A stretch of DNA of 64,000 bases, taken from the NCBI GenBank assembly GCA_039812645.1, contig JBDIAV010000004.1, positions 1 to 64,000 on the forward strand, in the 5' to 3' direction. Positions 53,744 to 62,251 of this stretch are shown here, one piece after another. A model generated the notes under the pieces. The model saw only the letters and a program-made list of their open reading frames with translations. It had not been told where the DNA came from and did not search any database. Origin of the DNA: Ancrocorticia sp039812645. GTDB lineage: Bacteria; Actinomycetota; Actinomycetes; Actinomycetales; Actinomycetaceae. Both the position numbers and the translations under genes were made by a program. Position 1 is the first letter of the stretch, and each line of letters begins with the position of its first letter.

Positions 53744-54097
53744 ATGCGATTGCTTCACGTCCTTCTCGGTGTGGTGGCGGGGCTCCTGGTAGGAGCTCTG
53801 GGCTGCGTCGTATACCCAGGGCCGGTTGACCTGCCCTGGGTAGGCCTGGTGCTTGCCGCCGCACTCGTGGGATCCGGAGCATGGTTCCTTCTCGAATGGG
53901 GGAAGCACACCGCGTGGTTCGGTTATGCGGTGGGCGTGACGGTCGTGACCTTTTACTTGCTCTCGGCCCCTCCCGCTAATGACACCGTGATGTCCGTATA
54001 CATGTGGGCATCGCAGGCTTGGCTTATTGCTGCACCTTTGTGCGCGCTTATACCTGCCGCATTCGTGCGGCGTCCGGGACGAAGCGCACGTAAGTAA
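53744..54097 (+). CDS. Small membrane protein (DUF6113-like)
   Basis: A 117-residue protein with four predicted helices (LLHVLLGVVAGLLVGALG, WVGLVLAAALVGSGAWFLL, WFGYAVGVTVVTFYLLSA, AWLIAAPLCALIPAAF) and a basic tail. Its size and position resemble small actinobacterial membrane proteins of unknown function found near typA. It starts 10 bp after the typA stop and is probably co-transcribed. Confidence 0.75.
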   Translation: MRLLHVLLGVVAGLLVGALGCVVYPGPVDLPWVGLVLAAALVGSGAWFLLEWGKHTAWFGYAVGVTVVTFYLLSAPPANDTVMSVYMWASQAWLIAAPLCALIPAAFVRRPGRSARK

Positions 54098-54142
54098 GGC
54101 AGTGGCGAGCTGCTGCGGCTCTGCGGCCTGCGAGGGACAGGG

Positions 54143-54206
54143 GTAGTGGCTATGAGGCGGTGCTTGTCGCCTCTATTGGCGCTGCCACCGCTGTGATAGC
54201 CACTAC
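54143..54206 (+). terminator. Nested inverted repeat after the typA unit
   Basis: GTAGTGGCTAT (54143-54153) is complementary to ATAGCCACTAC (54196-54206), with an inner GAGGCG/CGCCTC stem (54154-54159 with 54168-54173). A further GGGTAG-CCA-CTACCC palindrome at about 54244-54258 repeats the TAGCCACTAC element. It is likely a terminator region between the typA unit and the VanW gene. Confidence 0.45.
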
Positions 54207-54365
54207 GCCGACCTGAGAACTGTATGAGTTCGGACTCTTTCGGGGTAGCCACTACCCGGGCGCGAGGTGGGCAACCCCACGTGTGGCGTGTGCGGTGTGC
54301 CGCGGCTTGTAGTCACCTCGCGCCGATAGAATTGTGAGCACTTATCCAGGAACGGAAGGGTTACC

Positions 54366-56183
54366 GTGTCGCAAGATCCAACAGGTTCGCAGGACGCAGC
54401 TCCTAACGAGTTGCCCGAGAACGTGAACGGTGGCGAGGGTGCCGTGACGCAGCCCGTCGCCGCAGAGGCTGCTGAGCCTGTCGCCGCAGCCGAGCCTGAG
54501 AAGAAGCGCCGCAAGCGTTGGCCTTGGATCACCGCGGGTGTGGTGGCCGTCGTCGCCGGTGCATATGTGGGTGCAGCGTACTACTTCGCGGATCGCGTGC
54601 CAGCCGGGACAACGATGGCTGGAGTCGAACTCGGCGGCCTGGATCGCCCGAGCGCCATGTCGAAGCTCAAGTCGGGTGTCGCGGAACTGGTGAGCGCTCC
54701 AATCAGTGTGGTGTCCTCATCCGACGAACAGGCCCGCACAATCAATCCCGCAGATTACGCGCTGGCTATTGATGAAGAAGCCTCGGTTGACTCCGTGGTC
54801 GGTTTCTCGCTCGATCCAACACGCCTGTGGGCGCATCTTGTTGGTGGTAAGGACGTTGATCCGGTCCTCACATATGACAAACAGCAGCTCGCCGATGTTG
54901 TGAAAAACCTGGCTACGCAGTCCGATGTTGCACCGGTTAACGCTGCGCTCGCCTACAAGGACACCACTCCCACGGTGACACCGAGTACGCAGGGGTCAAA
55001 GCTCAAGGTGGATGAGGCCAGGGAGATTCTCTCCACCCAGGTCTTCTCGCTGGAGCAGCCCATCGCACTTCCCATTGAGGATGTCGAACCGGCCATTACG
55101 ACCGAGGCGGCGGAGAAAGTAAAGACGGATATTGCTGAACCGTTCGTTTCTGACAAGCTGACCGTCAAGGTTGAAGGCCACGCTGTTGACCTCACTCCCG
55201 AGCAGTTGGCGGCAGCAACCACCTTTGCCGAGAAGGATGGCAAGCTTGCCCTCAACGTGGATGGAACCAAGCTTGGGGACATCGTTCGCGCCGCCGCTCC
55301 GGACGTCCTCAAGCCCGGCGTTGACGCTCAGATCACCATCGTTGATCACACGACGCCCACCATCACTCCCTCTGAGGACGGAATCGGGATCGACGACGCC
55401 GCACTCGCAGCGAGCATCGCTGAGCAGGGAACTGGTGAAGACCGGACCATTGAGGTCACCCCAACCGCCGTACCGGCAGCATTCACCACCGCCGATGCTG
55501 AAGCACTTGGTGTTAAAGAAGTAGTCTCTGAGATCGAGACGCCTTACACCGATGACCCGGTCCGCACCACCAATCTGATTGTGGGCACCGAAAAGATCAC
55601 GAACACGCTGGTCAAGCCGGGGGATACATTCTCTCTTCTCACCGCGCTCGGCCCCATTGACGCGGAGCATGGCTTCGTGGATTCGGGTGTTGTAGCGAAT
55701 GGATTCAACAGCACCGCGATGGGTGGCGGCCTTTCGCAGCTGTCGACCAACACCTTCAACATCGGATACCTCGCTGGCTTCACCGATGTCGAGCACACGC
55801 CGCACACTAAGTACTTCGACCGTTACCCGATGGGCCGCGAGGCCACACTGTGGGAGGACACCATCGACATGCGGTGGACTAATAACACGCCTTATGGTGC
55901 TGTGATTGACACCTGGGTGGGCGACGACGGCTACGTGCACTCCCAGCTGTGGTCCACCAAGTATTGGGACGTCGAAACCGATACTTCCGGTCCTTACGGC
56001 ATTGTCCAGTCAACCACCAAAAACAATCCCTCCTGGGATTGTGAGCCTTCGGCCCCGGGTGGTCCTGGATTCAGCGTCACCGTGAGCCGTACGGTCTCCC
56101 ATGACGGCGTGGCTAACGACGAAGAGTCCGGTAGTTACGAGTGGACATACGAACCGGTCTGGGGCGTTACCTGTAACAAGTAG
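54366..56183 (+). CDS. VanW-family protein with peptidoglycan-binding-like domains
   Basis: A 605-residue membrane-anchored protein. An acidic cytoplasmic N-terminus of 45 residues and a basic KKRRKR stop are followed by one transmembrane helix (about 53-75). Outside are two PG_binding_4/YoaR-type repeats (around 85-210 and 225-360), then the VanW domain (about 395-530) with TNLIVGTEKITNTLVKPGDTFSLLTALGPI and GGGLSQLSTNTFNIGYLAG, and a C-terminal beta domain. VanW proteins are linked to the cell envelope and, in some vancomycin-resistance clusters, to an accessory role. A wall-related function is inferred. The GTG at 54366 follows GGAAGGG. Confidence 0.9.
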   Translation: MSQDPTGSQDAAPNELPENVNGGEGAVTQPVAAEAAEPVAAAEPEKKRRKRWPWITAGVVAVVAGAYVGAAYYFADRVPAGTTMAGVELGGLDRPSAMSKLKSGVAELVSAPISVVSSSDEQARTINPADYALAIDEEASVDSVVGFSLDPTRLWAHLVGGKDVDPVLTYDKQQLADVVKNLATQSDVAPVNAALAYKDTTPTVTPSTQGSKLKVDEAREILSTQVFSLEQPIALPIEDVEPAITTEAAEKVKTDIAEPFVSDKLTVKVEGHAVDLTPEQLAAATTFAEKDGKLALNVDGTKLGDIVRAAAPDVLKPGVDAQITIVDHTTPTITPSEDGIGIDDAALAASIAEQGTGEDRTIEVTPTAVPAAFTTADAEALGVKEVVSEIETPYTDDPVRTTNLIVGTEKITNTLVKPGDTFSLLTALGPIDAEHGFVDSGVVANGFNSTAMGGGLSQLSTNTFNIGYLAGFTDVEHTPHTKYFDRYPMGREATLWEDTIDMRWTNNTPYGAVIDTWVGDDGYVHSQLWSTKYWDVETDTSGPYGIVQSTTKNNPSWDCEPSAPGGPGFSVTVSRTVSHDGVANDEESGSYEWTYEPVWGVTCNK

Positions 56184-56278
56184 GGGCGTGAGACGAGCGC
56201 CATGCCGCACGCCGGTGCATGAGCTGCCCAAATCCCTCCATTTAGGGATAACGTATTGGTGAACAGAGAGGAAGTGCC

Positions 56279-56602
56279 ATGACCTACATCATCGCTCTGC
56301 CCTGCGTAGACGTGAAGGATCGCGCCTGCGTGGACGAGTGCCCAGTCGATTGCATCTACGAGGGCGATCGCACGTTGTACATTCATCCGGATGAGTGCGT
56401 GGATTGTGGCGCTTGTGAGCCAGTGTGCCCCGTTGAGGCGATCTACTACGAGGATGATGTTCCGGACGAGTGGAGCGTTTTCTACGATGTGAACGTGGAC
56501 TTCTTCAAGGATCTCGGCTCCCCGGGCGGCGCTGCACGCACCGGCGCTACCGGCACGGATCACCCGTACGTCACCGCACTTCCTCCCCAGAGCGCAGAGT
56601 AA
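56279..56602 (+). CDS. fdxA: 7Fe ferredoxin
   Basis: A 107-residue ferredoxin with one [3Fe-4S] and one [4Fe-4S] cluster. By the known pattern, Cys9, Cys17 and Cys50 hold the 3Fe cluster and Cys21, Cys40, Cys43 and Cys46 the 4Fe cluster; Cys25 is extra. The sequence DRACVDECPVDCIYEGDRTLYIHPDECVDCGACEPVCPVEAI is standard for actinobacterial FdxA/FdxC. The ATG follows GAGAGGAAG. It sits five bases before dapC, as in mycobacteria and streptomycetes. Confidence 0.96.
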   Translation: MTYIIALPCVDVKDRACVDECPVDCIYEGDRTLYIHPDECVDCGACEPVCPVEAIYYEDDVPDEWSVFYDVNVDFFKDLGSPGGAARTGATGTDHPYVTALPPQSAE

Positions 56603-56607
56603 GCCGC

Positions 56608-57744
56608 ATGCCTCTCTACAGTACCGATCTCCCGGATTTTCCCTGGGACTCACTGATTCCCGTGCGCGACGTGGCAGCCGCCTACCCCGGTGGCGCCGTC
56701 GACCTCACGATTGGGACCCCCGTTGATCCGGTTCCCGCTTTCATTCAGGAGGCGCTAGCCGAGGCCAGTAACGCTCACGGCTACCCGCTGACTATCGGCA
56801 CGGCCGAGTTGCGCGGGGCGATCGGCCGCTGGCTTGTGCGCTACCGTGGATTGTCCGAGGACACGCGGGTCGGGATACTGCCCACTATCGGTTCGAAAGA
56901 AATGGTGGCGTTGCTGCCTGCACTCCTGGGTTTGGGCGCCGGCGATACGGTCGCGTTCCCACGTGCTGCTTACCCGACGTACGACGTCGGCGCGCGGCTG
57001 GCCGGCGCCCGCCCCCTTACCTTGGATACCGATGCGGATCCTTCGACGTGGCCTACTGATATCTCGTTACTGTGGATCAACTCGCCTGGAAACCCGGACG
57101 GTCATGTTCTGGGCGTGGACCAGATGCGCGCCGTGGTGTTGTGGGCTCGGGAGCACGATGTTCTTGTTGCCTCCGACGAGTGCTATGCGATGCTTCCCTG
57201 GGACGTCGACGATGTGCCCTCGATTCTTGACGCGCGCGTGAACGACGGCGACCTGACGGGCCTGTTCTGCCTCTACTCGCTGTCGAAGCAGTCTAATATT
57301 GCCGGCTACCGAACCGCTTTCATTGCGGGCGATCCCGAGCGGATCGCCGTCATGACCGAGGTGCGCAAGCACGCCGGATTCCTCATGCCGAATCCGGTGC
57401 AGCACGCTATGGCGCTCGCGTTGGACAACGAGGAGCACGTGGCGGCGCAGCGCGAGGTGTACCGCCAGCGCCGCGTGGCTCTCCAAGGTGTGCTGGACGC
57501 CGCGGGCCTCGTCAATGACGAGAAGTCGGTGGCTGGCCTGTACCTGTGGGTCACGGACCGTGCGGGCAAGGCGAGTGGCTGGGACCTCGTGCACGCCTTC
57601 TCCCGACTGGGTATCGTCGTGGCGCCCGGTGATTTCTACGGCGAAGCGGGCGCGGGCCGGGTACGGATTTCTCTCACCGCCACCGACGCCGCGATCGCTG
57701 AAGCGGTCAAGCGCATGCCCAAGCTCCAGCAGGAGCTGGTCTAG
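56608..57744 (+). CDS. dapC: N-succinyldiaminopimelate aminotransferase
   Basis: A 378-residue class I PLP aminotransferase. The PLP Lys is in FCLYSLSKQSNIAGYRTAFIAG, the cofactor-contacting NSPGNPDGHV and ASDECYAMLPWD are present, and VRISLTATDA near the C-terminus carries the substrate-binding Arg. In the lysine pathway it converts succinyl-amino-oxopimelate to succinyl-diaminopimelate, giving lysine and cell-wall precursor. The fdxA-dapC neighbourhood makes the assignment stronger than family alone. The ATG at 56608 has no clear ribosome site, and coupling to fdxA is likely. Confidence 0.93.
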   Translation: MPLYSTDLPDFPWDSLIPVRDVAAAYPGGAVDLTIGTPVDPVPAFIQEALAEASNAHGYPLTIGTAELRGAIGRWLVRYRGLSEDTRVGILPTIGSKEMVALLPALLGLGAGDTVAFPRAAYPTYDVGARLAGARPLTLDTDADPSTWPTDISLLWINSPGNPDGHVLGVDQMRAVVLWAREHDVLVASDECYAMLPWDVDDVPSILDARVNDGDLTGLFCLYSLSKQSNIAGYRTAFIAGDPERIAVMTEVRKHAGFLMPNPVQHAMALALDNEEHVAAQREVYRQRRVALQGVLDAAGLVNDEKSVAGLYLWVTDRAGKASGWDLVHAFSRLGIVVAPGDFYGEAGAGRVRISLTATDAAIAEAVKRMPKLQQELV

Positions 57745-57820
57745 CCCGCTCGACTTGAACGCGAGAACCTCGGAACTTGGTTGGGATGCCGACCGAAGTT
57801 CTGATCGTGATCTTGTGGAT

Positions 57821-57855
57821 AACGCCTCCCTGGGGATAGCTTCCGGGGAGGCGTT
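57821..57855 (+). terminator. Hairpin terminator after dapC
   Basis: AACGCCTCCC (57821-57830) pairs perfectly with GGGAGGCGTT (57846-57855), followed by GTAATTTG. It separates fdxA-dapC from the lower-GC RelA/SpoT-like pair. Confidence 0.7.
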
Positions 57856-57934
57856 GTAATTTGCTCTACGATCTGCCATGTAGTCAGAAGAACTCGTGAG
57901 AAGACCGTGTCGTTGGTGTCGAGGGGAGAAGAAG

Positions 57935-58852
57935 TTGGAAGTGATACCCGCGTGGAGTCCGAAAGAGCCATCGCAGTGTCCATGGAGCCGGAATACCCTT
58001 CGCAAGGTTGGTAAGGCGCTTACTTCTGACGAGCCATGGCCCGAAGGACTGCCAACATTCGAAGATGTCTCTCTGTGGTATCAGGAGATTGTTGGGTTCG
58101 TTCAAGCGACCCTCTACCACTTGGATCTTTCTTCCGTTATTGGAGATATCGAAGTGACTATCAACGGCCGAACAAAGACCCATGGCACCCTGAAAGAGAA
58201 GTTGATTCGGGAGAAGTCTGTTCCGCTCCACAACATTCAAGATGTCGCAGGGGTGCGGTTTGAAGCGGATATGACTCTATCTCAGCAATCTGGGGTTGTT
58301 ACTCAAATTGGTGATCATTTCAGAGCAATTGGTTGGAGAGCCAACACGAAGGACTACCGGACTGAGCCAGGGCATGCGAATTACAGGGCAGTACACATAA
58401 GGCTGGAACGGGAATCGGACAAGGCACGTGCAGAGATTCAGATTCGTACGCGCCTTCAAGGTTTGTGGGCGAACGTCTACGAGAAGCTCGCGGATGCATT
58501 TGGACGAGAGATCAGGTACGGGCTGCTACCAGATGACGCCGAGCAACGAGAACTGATCATTGACTGGCAAGATAAGTCTCTTGACATCGTTTTTGAAGCA
58601 GAGGCGTCAGAGGAGATCATTGAATTGGCTGGAAAACAGATCCTTGAACTCGATAAGGAACTTCAAAGTGAGTTGATCAAACTTGGCTTCTCTGAGAGAA
58701 ACGAGATTACTGAGAGACTGGACCAAGATCGTCTTAAGAGGGAGACCTATAAGCAAAATCTGATGGAGCAGCGAATAGAAATAGGCAACGCTCTCGAAGA
58801 AGTCTTCGATACTCTCAGTGGTCTATTATCGAGACAAGAGGGAAAGGAGTGA
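57935..58852 (+). CDS. RelA/SpoT-domain nucleotidyltransferase, candidate toxSAS-type toxin
   Basis: A protein of about 305 residues with a single RelA/SpoT synthetase fold and no hydrolase, TGS or ACT domains. Visible motifs: GRTKTHGTLKEKLIREK (ATP-binding basic loop), HNIQDVAGVRFEAD (metal Asp), GHANYRAVHIRLE (stacking Tyr) and ARAEIQIRTRLQGLWANVYEKLAD (catalytic Glu). The C-terminal 100 residues are a charged helix, probably coiled coil. The region is visibly more AT-rich than its neighbours, as expected for acquired DNA. The start is uncertain: a TTG at 57935 follows GGGGAG by six bases, and a GTG at 57896 would add 13 residues. It could be a small alarmone synthetase or a tRNA-modifying toxSAS toxin; sequence alone does not decide. 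Confidence 0.85.
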   Translation: MEVIPAWSPKEPSQCPWSRNTLRKVGKALTSDEPWPEGLPTFEDVSLWYQEIVGFVQATLYHLDLSSVIGDIEVTINGRTKTHGTLKEKLIREKSVPLHNIQDVAGVRFEADMTLSQQSGVVTQIGDHFRAIGWRANTKDYRTEPGHANYRAVHIRLERESDKARAEIQIRTRLQGLWANVYEKLADAFGREIRYGLLPDDAEQRELIIDWQDKSLDIVFEAEASEEIIELAGKQILELDKELQSELIKLGFSERNEITERLDQDRLKRETYKQNLMEQRIEIGNALEEVFDTLSGLLSRQEGKE

Positions 58853-58855
58853 CCG

Positions 58856-59074
58856 ATGCCAGCATTCGTAATTAAGTACCATCGCAAGAGTGGCGCTTAC
58901 GAGGTGTTTCCTTTCGAGGACTCGTTCGATGGTCTGCGAAAGCGGTTCGCCTTGGAACGTGAGAATGAAGACCCGGACGTCGAGATCGTCAGTATCACCG
59001 CTCGAAATCTCGATGACGTCAAGCGGACTCACTCTCGCTACTTCATGAAGGACGGCTCCGGACTTTCAGTGTGA
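58856..59074 (+). CDS. Small protein paired with the RelA/SpoT-fold gene, possible antitoxin
   Basis: A 72-residue soluble, charged protein, MPAFVIKYHRKSGAYEVFPF..., with a beta-strand pattern at the start, a central helix (DSFDGLRKRFALEREN), another strand (VEIVSITARNLDDVKRTH) and a short tail. I do not recognise a family. It begins three bases after the RelA/SpoT-fold gene's stop, with AAAGGAG just before its ATG, and shares the lower GC. A small tightly coupled second gene is the arrangement of known toxSAS-antitoxin pairs; the antitoxin role is inferred. Confidence 0.65.
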   Translation: MPAFVIKYHRKSGAYEVFPFEDSFDGLRKRFALERENEDPDVEIVSITARNLDDVKRTHSRYFMKDGSGLSV

Positions 59075-59454
59075 TCATCTGATGCGATTGTCCAAGGATG
59101 CCGGGATTGCAGCAGGAGCTGTAGGGTTCTTCGAAGCTTGGTGAGTTGTGCGCTACTCCCGCGTCACAAGCGACACTGTATCTGGACGATCAAACAACTC
59201 CGCCGCATGTTCCGAGCAAATTTCTTCTTTGTTACAAGTTCATTGAAGTTGCGCAGACAGCGGAAAAATCCAGTGTTTTAGCTGGCTAGCTCGTTAGAAC
59301 ATGAGAATTCAGGGTGCCCAAAAAGGTGACCCTCGACGCCAGACAAACGAGATTCGTAGTATCTTGACGTAGAGACAAAGTGTGAATGGGCGCACGATAG
59401 CCCCCAGCACTAGTGAATCCCCACAGGCGAAAACGCCTGCAGAAGGAGGTTTCA
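59075..59454. other. 380-bp region upstream of gltA
   Basis: I see no gene. The last 31 bases hold a small hairpin CAGGCG-AAAA-CGCCTG (59424-59439), immediately followed by the strong AGAAGGAGG ribosome site of gltA. A TTGACG at about 59363 could be a -35 box but has no good partner. Confidence 0.5.
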
Positions 59455-60804
59455 GTGACTGAGAACGCCAATGGCGCAGCAGAACTGACCGTAGATGGCA
59501 CGACCCTAGAGCTTCCCCGTGTGAAGTCTAGTATCGGCATGGATGGCTTCCGCATCGATAAGATGCTTGCCTCAACCGGTAACGTCACACTCGACCCGGG
59601 TTTTACCAACACTGCGTCCTGTGAATCGGAAATCACCTATATCGACGGCGACGTCGGCATCCTGCGTTACCGCGGCTATCCGATCGAACAGTTGGCTGCC
59701 AACTGTTCGTTCCTGGAGGTCGCCTATCTTCTTATTTATGGCGAGCTCCCGGACCCGGAGGCTCTTGCGCTCTTCACTCGCCGCATTAAGCGTCATACGC
59801 TGCTGCACGAGGACTTCAAGGCTTTCTTCACCGCGTTCCCCGCGGGCGGACATCCGATGTCCATCTTGCAGTCTGGTGTAGCCGGTTTGGCCACCTACTA
59901 CGATCACACGATCGACCAGAAGGATCCGGCACAGCTGGACTTGGCTACCACCCTGCTGTTGGCCAAGGTCCCCACGATGATCGCGTACATTGCTAAGCGA
60001 GCAACGGGCCTGCCGCTGCTTTACCCGGATGCTTCCCGGTCTTTCACCGAGGACTTCATCCGTATGACTTTCGGGCTGCCTTACCAGATGCAGGAGATCG
60101 ATCCGACGATCGTTAATGCGCTGGACAAGCTGTTCATCCTCCACGCGGACCACGAGCAGAACTGCTCCACGTCCACCGTGCGTCTCGTTGGATCTTCGGA
60201 AGCCAATATCTACGCGGCGATGTCGAGTGGTGTTGGTGCGCTTTCTGGCCCACTGCACGGTGGCGCGAACGAGTCCGTTCTCAACATGTTCACCCAGATC
60301 CGTGATTCGGGCGTCCCTGTGAAGACCTTCGTCCAGCAGGTCAAGGACAAGAAGAACAACGTCAAGCTCATGGGCTTTGGCCACCGGGTTTACAAGAACT
60401 TCGATCCTCGCGCCAAGGTTGTTAAGGGCCTAGCAGACGACATCCTCGAACGCCTCGGTGGAGACAACCAGCTCTTCGACATGGCCCAGGAACTGGAAGC
60501 TGCCGCGCTCTCTGACGATTACTTCGTCTCGCGTAAGCTCTACCCGAACGTCGATTTCTACACCGGCCTCATCTACAGTGCGATGGGCTTCCCCACGCAG
60601 ATGTTCACGCCGCTCTTCACGTTGGGTCGTTTGCCGGGCTGGATTGCGCAGTACCGCGAGTTGGTGGCTGATCCCGCACAGAAGATTGGACGCCCGCGTC
60701 AGGTCTACACCGGCCACGTCGAGCGTCAGTGGATTCCTCGTCAGCAGCGCGATAAGCAGTCGATGGTGGATATCTCCTTCGATCTGGACAACAAGCGGCT
60801 CTAG
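59455..60804 (+). CDS. gltA: Citrate synthase
   Basis: A 449-residue hexameric-type citrate synthase that condenses oxaloacetate and acetyl-CoA. The catalytic His, His and Asp are in SGPLHGGANESVL, MGFGHRVYKNFDPRAKV and LYPNVDFYTGLIYSAMGFP; FILHADHEQNCSTSTVR is a further conserved block. The N-terminal GFTNTASCESEITYIDGDVGILRYRGYPIEQLA is typical of bacterial type II. The GTG at 59455 lies six bases after AAGGAGG. No other TCA gene is near. Confidence 0.96.
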   Translation: MTENANGAAELTVDGTTLELPRVKSSIGMDGFRIDKMLASTGNVTLDPGFTNTASCESEITYIDGDVGILRYRGYPIEQLAANCSFLEVAYLLIYGELPDPEALALFTRRIKRHTLLHEDFKAFFTAFPAGGHPMSILQSGVAGLATYYDHTIDQKDPAQLDLATTLLLAKVPTMIAYIAKRATGLPLLYPDASRSFTEDFIRMTFGLPYQMQEIDPTIVNALDKLFILHADHEQNCSTSTVRLVGSSEANIYAAMSSGVGALSGPLHGGANESVLNMFTQIRDSGVPVKTFVQQVKDKKNNVKLMGFGHRVYKNFDPRAKVVKGLADDILERLGGDNQLFDMAQELEAAALSDDYFVSRKLYPNVDFYTGLIYSAMGFPTQMFTPLFTLGRLPGWIAQYRELVADPAQKIGRPRQVYTGHVERQWIPRQQRDKQSMVDISFDLDNKRL

Positions 60805-60851
60805 TTTTCACGACGACGGCGCCTCACCACAATTGGTTGGCTGCTGACGTG

Positions 60852-60899
60852 AGGAGTGCCCCGGTTTCTGAATCAACTTTCAGAAACCGGGGCACTCCT
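60852..60899 (+). terminator. Strong terminator of gltA, 21-bp perfect stem
   Basis: Positions 60852-60872 pair without mismatch with 60879-60899 around TCAACT, followed by TTGTTTGG. It begins 48 bp after the gltA stop codon. Confidence 0.85.
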
Positions 60900-61439
60900 T
60901 TGTTTGGCGACAATGTGTAGGCGCTACCTGCCGATCGCACTGGGAGGTTAACCCAGCAATCGGTCGCCAGGTTTCTGGCGTTCAGTTATGTATTTTCTTG
61001 GGTGAATACCATGACTGAACGACGAAAGGTTTGCTGATCGACGAGTAGATCAACGAGGCAGGAGCAACCGCAAGCGCTTCGTTGCTCTGCAGGATGCTCT
61101 TAATGTTGGCGCCGGTGGTTCGCGCGTGCGGGATGGCCGTGACGCCGTCGTCGTCCTTTCCAGGTTCCTCGAATCGAACCTGGCCCTCATCAAACCTTCT
61201 CTTAAAGCTTCCCGAAATCTCTTACAAACCCTCCTCAATAACTGCTCTTCCGCCATCAATGGGGATCGCGGAAAGAAAGCTATTGGAAGGTCCGGGAACG
61301 AAATTCAGATACTGGAAGTGCGGCAGCATAGGAATAACGTGCAGTCGTATTACTCATACGGAAAGTGGCAAGGACGCCTTTACCTGTGGAGACGGAGAAG
61401 TCGACACGATGGAGTGTTCCTGTGCCAGAAGGGACTGAC
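60900..61439. other. 540-bp region before the PTS operon without a recognised gene
   Basis: No frame here gives a protein I recognise. CCAGGTTC (61160-61167) and GAACCTGG (61176-61183) form a perfect 8-bp inverted repeat that may be an operator. A short CGTAT-TACTC-ATACG palindrome lies at 61346-61360. A decayed regulator gene or a long regulatory leader are both possible. Confidence 0.4.
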
Positions 61440-61892
61440 ATGGCAGCACTTTCGGAGCTCGTTACGGATGACAGGGTGATTCTTCATCAGGTCGTTGGGG
61501 ATTGGCGCGAGGCAATCTCAGCAGTAGCGGCCCCTCTTATTGCCGATGGGTCGATCCTGCCGGCGTATGTGGATTCGATGATCAAGGCAGTCGACGAATT
61601 TGGGCCGTACATCGTACTGGTTCCACACATCGCATTGGCCCATGCCAGGCCAGATGGGGCTGTGAATCGTCAAGCCATGAGCGTGATGACGCTGGCTGAA
61701 CCGGTCTATTTTGGTCATGCCGAGAACGATCCGGTGTCGATTGTCTTTTGTTTAGCGGCGACCGATAACCGCTCGCACATGGATGCCTTGAAATCGTTTG
61801 TCTCGATCGCGGCGGACTCGCAGCGGGTCGCGCGGCTAACGGCCGCATCTACTGTGACGGAATTTCAACAGATCTTGCGCGAAGCAGCCTGA
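61440..61892 (+). CDS. ulaC: PTS EIIA component, ascorbate (Ula/SgaA) family
   Basis: A 150-residue EIIA of the mannitol/ascorbate type. The phosphorylatable His is His68 in VPHIALAHARPDGAV, with MSVMTLAEPVYFGHAENDPVSIVFCLAATDNRSHMDAL as the family core. It receives phosphate from HPr and passes it to the EIIB encoded next. The ATG at 61440 follows AGAAGGGAC. It is the first gene of a three-subunit PTS operon. The substrate may be L-ascorbate or a related sugar; the family also contains other specificities. Confidence 0.9.
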   Translation: MAALSELVTDDRVILHQVVGDWREAISAVAAPLIADGSILPAYVDSMIKAVDEFGPYIVLVPHIALAHARPDGAVNRQAMSVMTLAEPVYFGHAENDPVSIVFCLAATDNRSHMDALKSFVSIAADSQRVARLTAASTVTEFQQILREAA

Positions 61893-61942
61893 GTTGCCGT
61901 CCCAGCGGCAAACAGAACGCGCACATTTACAAGGAGAACAAC

Positions 61943-62251
61943 ATGGCTAAGCGCCTAACAATCTATTTCATTTGCGGTGCGGGCCTCGGAAGCAGTCTGG
62001 CCTGCCAGATGGAGGCCGAGGAAGTCCTCCGCCAAGCCGGTGTCAACGCCAATCTGCAGCACGAGGGGATTTCCTCCGTGCCAGGTGTCAGAGCGGACAT
62101 TGTGGTTTCGGCTGAGAACTTTAAGTCCCAGATCGACAAGTACGAGCTGGACCCGTCGATTTCGTTCGTTTATCTACGCAACATCGTTGACCAGAACGAG
62201 ATTGGGGAGAAGCTGCTGCCGGTCGTGAGGCAGAAGGAGCAGTCAGCATGA
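61943..62251 (+). CDS. ulaB: PTS EIIB component, ascorbate family
   Basis: A 102-residue EIIB. The phospho-Cys is Cys11 in IYFICGAGLGSSLACQME, the P-loop-like signature of the lactose/ascorbate EIIB fold. It accepts phosphate from EIIA and phosphorylates the sugar bound to EIIC. The ATG follows CAAGGAG. Its 3' end overlaps the ulaA start by four bases (ATGA). Confidence 0.92.
   Translation: MAKRLTIYFICGAGLGSSLACQMEAEEVLRQAGVNANLQHEGISSVPGVRADIVVSAENFKSQIDKYELDPSISFVYLRNIVDQNEIGEKLLPVVRQKEQSA

Noticed and set aside
54996..55940. 314-residue minus-strand frame within the VanW gene
   Set aside because: Antisense shadow; no start signal and no family pattern, while the plus strand encodes a complete VanW protein.
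61160..61183. tRNA gene suggested by a GGTTCGATTC-like stretch on the minus strand
   Set aside because: Only the T-loop-like sequence is present; no acceptor stem, D-arm or anticodon arm can be drawn around it.
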